64,000 nucleotides of DNA from CAJINA01 sp964636125 (GTDB lineage: Bacteria > Desulfobacterota > Desulfobacteria > Desulfobacterales > CAJINA01): the NCBI GenBank assembly GCA_964636125.1, contig CAZWPX010000016.1:1-64000 (forward strand), given 5' to 3'. Shown here in pieces: positions 62,189 to 64,000 of this stretch. A program made the position numbers and the translations under genes. Within the stretch, counting starts at the first letter, position 1; each line of letters begins with the position of its first letter. The notes under the pieces are model-generated. The model was not told the origin of the DNA. It worked only from the letters and a program-made list of their open reading frames with translations, and ran no database searches.

Positions 62189-62410
62189 ATGAAGCCAGAA
62201 ATACATCCGCAATTCGCGGATACAACTATTCGATGCGCCTGCGGTTCAGAATTCAAGGCAGGATCCACCAAAAAAGATATCAGCGTTGAAATCTGTTCCC
62301 AATGCCACCCATTTTATACCGGCAAGCAGAAACTGGTTGATACGGCCGGACGGATTGAGCGCTTTCGGAAAAAGTACGAAAAATACAATCAGCAGCAGGC
62401 GGCCAAATAA
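62189..62410 (+). CDS. rpmE: Large ribosomal subunit protein bL31
   Basis: 73 aa with the zinc-binding form of L31 (CACGS ... CSQCHPFYTGKQK), so it is the Cys-containing paralog used when zinc is sufficient. ACAGGAG precedes the ATG. It sits between rho and prfA. Confidence 0.96.
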   Translation: MKPEIHPQFADTTIRCACGSEFKAGSTKKDISVEICSQCHPFYTGKQKLVDTAGRIERFRKKYEKYNQQQAAK

Positions 62411-62430
62411 CCTGGTAACAGGTACACTTT

Positions 62431-62489
62431 CAAGACCTTTGAGAAGATTCCCGATCAAGGGAACGTCCAAAGGTCTTGCGTGTTTTTTC
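62431..62489 (+). terminator. Terminator-like hairpin between rpmE and prfA
   Basis: CAAGACCTTTG and CAAAGGTCTTG pair around a loop of about 29 bases and are followed by CGTGTTTTTT. The T run ends 6 bases before the prfA start codon. Confidence 0.7.
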
Positions 62490-62493
62490 AGCT

Positions 62494-63564
62494 ATGCAAA
62501 ATAAACTTAAAGGTATCGAAAAAAGGTTCCTGGAAATCGAGCGACTGCTCAGTGATCCGGCGATCATTGCCGACCGGAAGGCCTACCAGGCCTACAGCCG
62601 GGAACACGCTGAGCTCAACCCGGTTGTGACAGCCTTTCGAGAATATGAGGCCATCCAGGCCGAACTCGAGAGCAGTCGGGAATTGCTTAAGGACAGCGAT
62701 CCGGAAATCAAGGATCTTGCCCGGGAGGAAGTGGACGGTCTTTCCGCTGAGATTGAGCGCCTCGAATCTGAGTTGAATACCCTGATGATTCCCAAAGACC
62801 CGCTGGACGACAAGAATGTGATTGTTGAAATCCGGGCCGGGACGGGCGGAGATGAAGCCGCCCTTTTTGCCGGGGACCTTTTTCGCATGTACTCGCGCTA
62901 CGCGGAGAATAATGGCTGGAAGGTCGAGATCATGACCCACCACGGCACCGGCGTCGGCGGCTTTAAAGAGGTCATTGCCCTGGTGAATGGAAAAGGGGCC
63001 TATAGCTGCTTCAAGTATGAAAGCGGTACCCACCGGGTGCAGAGGGTACCAACCACGGAAGCCCAGGGGCGCATTCACACCTCCGCGGTGACGGTGGCCG
63101 TGCTGCCTGAAGCCGAAGAAGTTGAACTCGATATCGACCCCCATGAACTGAAAATCGATGTATACCGGTCATCCGGACCGGGCGGACAGAGCGTTAATAC
63201 AACGGACTCGGCGGTGAGGATTACGCACTTGCCCACCGGGGTTGTGGTCATCTGCCAGGATGAGAAATCCCAGCATAAAAATAAGGCCAAGGCCATGAAG
63301 GTCCTGCGCTCACGATTGCTGGATACCTTGATCCGGGAGCAGGATCAGGAGCGGTCCGCGGCCCGCAAAAACCAGATTGGCAGCGGTGATCGCAGCGGTC
63401 GCATACGGACCTACAACTTTCCCCAGGGGCGGGTATCGGATCATAGAATAGGCTTAACGCTGTACAAACTCGATGCGGTTATCCAGGGTGATCTGGATGA
63501 GATCGTCAGTTCCCTGGCCACCTACTACCAGGCTCAGGCGATGCAAAATGCGGACACCGTCTAA
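62494..63564 (+). CDS. prfA: Peptide chain release factor 1
   Basis: Ends translation at UAA and UAG, 356 aa. The stop-codon reader PTT (in RVPTTEAQGRIHTSA) and the catalytic GGQ (SGPGGQSVNTTDS) mark RF1 rather than RF2. The ATG at 62494 gives the standard N terminus, but no ribosome-binding site precedes it, because the terminator-like stem and T run occupy that place. Other starts (TTG 62476) lie inside the stem. The 3' end overlaps prmC, whose product methylates the GGQ glutamine. Confidence 0.95.
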   Translation: MQNKLKGIEKRFLEIERLLSDPAIIADRKAYQAYSREHAELNPVVTAFREYEAIQAELESSRELLKDSDPEIKDLAREEVDGLSAEIERLESELNTLMIPKDPLDDKNVIVEIRAGTGGDEAALFAGDLFRMYSRYAENNGWKVEIMTHHGTGVGGFKEVIALVNGKGAYSCFKYESGTHRVQRVPTTEAQGRIHTSAVTVAVLPEAEEVELDIDPHELKIDVYRSSGPGGQSVNTTDSAVRITHLPTGVVVICQDEKSQHKNKAKAMKVLRSRLLDTLIREQDQERSAARKNQIGSGDRSGRIRTYNFPQGRVSDHRIGLTLYKLDAVIQGDLDEIVSSLATYYQAQAMQNADTV

Positions 63565-64000
63565 AAACCGCCGGGTGGATTGGAAAATCCTGGAATTACT
63601 GAAATGGGCCACCGGCTATTTTGGTGAGCACGACATCGACAGCCCCCGCTCAACGGCCGAAATTCTACTGGCCTACACTCTCGCTGTCCAGCGAATCGAT
63701 CTTTACCTCCGTTACGACCAACCGCTCAACGATACTGAACTTGCCGCCTTCAAGGGGTTGATCAAACGGCGGGTAGCCCGCGAACCGGTCGCCTATATCG
63801 TGGGACAAAAAGAGTTCTGGGGGCTTGATTTCAAGGTAGGGCCCGGGACATTGATACCGCGCCCGGAAACCGAACACCTGGTTGAGGCAGCGCTTGAAGT
63901 CATCCAGGCGGCTGACCGGCCGGCACCCTGGAAAATTCTTGAACTCGGTACGGGATCTGGTGCCGTGGTGACCGCCCTGGCCAAAGAGCAGCCCGAACAA
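63548..64000 (+). CDS. prmC: Release factor glutamine methyltransferase PrmC (partial)
   Basis: Methylates the GGQ glutamine of release factors. The first 151 residues are seen; the window ends inside the gene. They include the N-terminal helical domain with RRVAREPVAYIVGQKEFWGL, then TLIPRPETEHLVE and the SAM-binding ILELGTGSGAVV. The catalytic NPPY lies beyond the edge. The ATG is 17 bases inside prfA, so the enzyme and its substrate are translationally coupled. Confidence 0.93.
   Translation, partial: MRTPSKNRRVDWKILELLKWATGYFGEHDIDSPRSTAEILLAYTLAVQRIDLYLRYDQPLNDTELAAFKGLIKRRVAREPVAYIVGQKEFWGLDFKVGPGTLIPRPETEHLVEAALEVIQAADRPAPWKILELGTGSGAVVTALAKEQPEQ

Noticed and set aside
1..64000. CRISPR array, prophage or insertion sequence
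   Set aside because: No regularly spaced direct repeats, phage structural genes, integrase or transposase frame was found; the repeats present are single dispersed palindromes.

Overview
The window looks like a chromosomal segment of a Gram-negative anaerobe of the Desulfobacterales/deltaproteobacterial type. The main evidence is a siroheme-route heme operon (ahbC, hemB, ahbD), which is typical of sulfate reducers. Supporting signs are a corrinoid protein with a UroD-family partner, a PPi-dependent phosphofructokinase, a Liv-type ABC cluster ending in an acyl-CoA ligase, and the outer-membrane biogenesis genes lpxD and surA. The assignment is inferred from gene content; no 16S rRNA is present. 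There is no phage, CRISPR array, rRNA operon or transposase.

Layout. 0.3-3.2 kb: a membrane histidine kinase and its sigma-54 activator. 3.4-4.0 kb: two small unknown genes on the minus strand. 4.4-11.2 kb: a six-gene liv-type uptake operon ending in an AMP-forming acyl-CoA ligase. 11.4-13.2 kb: a frameshifted small Cys protein, two lipoproteins and tRNA-Thr(CGT). 13.2-21.8 kb: mfd, a SurA-N-like lipoprotein, surA, a RodZ-like protein, mgtE and recO. 21.9-29.8 kb: a GHMP kinase, glyQ, glyS, a small protein, a nucleoside phosphorylase, a divergent NAD-dependent DNA ligase and an acylphosphatase. 29.9-34.8 kb: a frameshifted HEAT-like protein, then the corrinoid protein, the UroD-family protein and an MFS permease. 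35-43 kb (minus strand): ftsY, smc and a polar amino-acid ABC system. 43.7-51.3 kb: PPi-PFK on the plus strand facing the minus-strand operon clpX-like/ahbC/hemB/ahbD. 51.8-60.3 kb: a universal stress protein, an ABM protein, a FabH-like ketosynthase, lpxD, tRNA-Arg(CCG), folC, rpsU, adk and cca. 60.9-64 kb: rho, rpmE, prfA and the start of prmC, cut by the window edge.

How genes fit together. AhbC and AhbD carry out the last two steps from didecarboxysiroheme to heme b, and HemB supplies porphobilinogen for the same pathway. The first gene of that run encodes a ClpX-type unfoldase without the zinc domain that keeps the GYVG pore loop and the IGF ClpP-docking loop. The Liv transporter plus ligase suggests uptake and CoA activation of a carboxylic acid rather than of an amino acid.

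The most unusual signal lies between the genes. At least four families of imperfect palindromes sit just 3' of stop codons. The best (called family A here) has five copies of about 135-145 bp. Their helices change sequence from copy to copy while staying self-complementary, and they enclose a conserved internal loop (ATCCTC facing a CGG-containing side). This is what a structured RNA or hairpin-borne mobile DNA would look like. One copy supplies the stop codons of both flanking convergent genes. Two genes carry single-base frameshifts at or beside short homopolymers, so assembly error is a live explanation for both.
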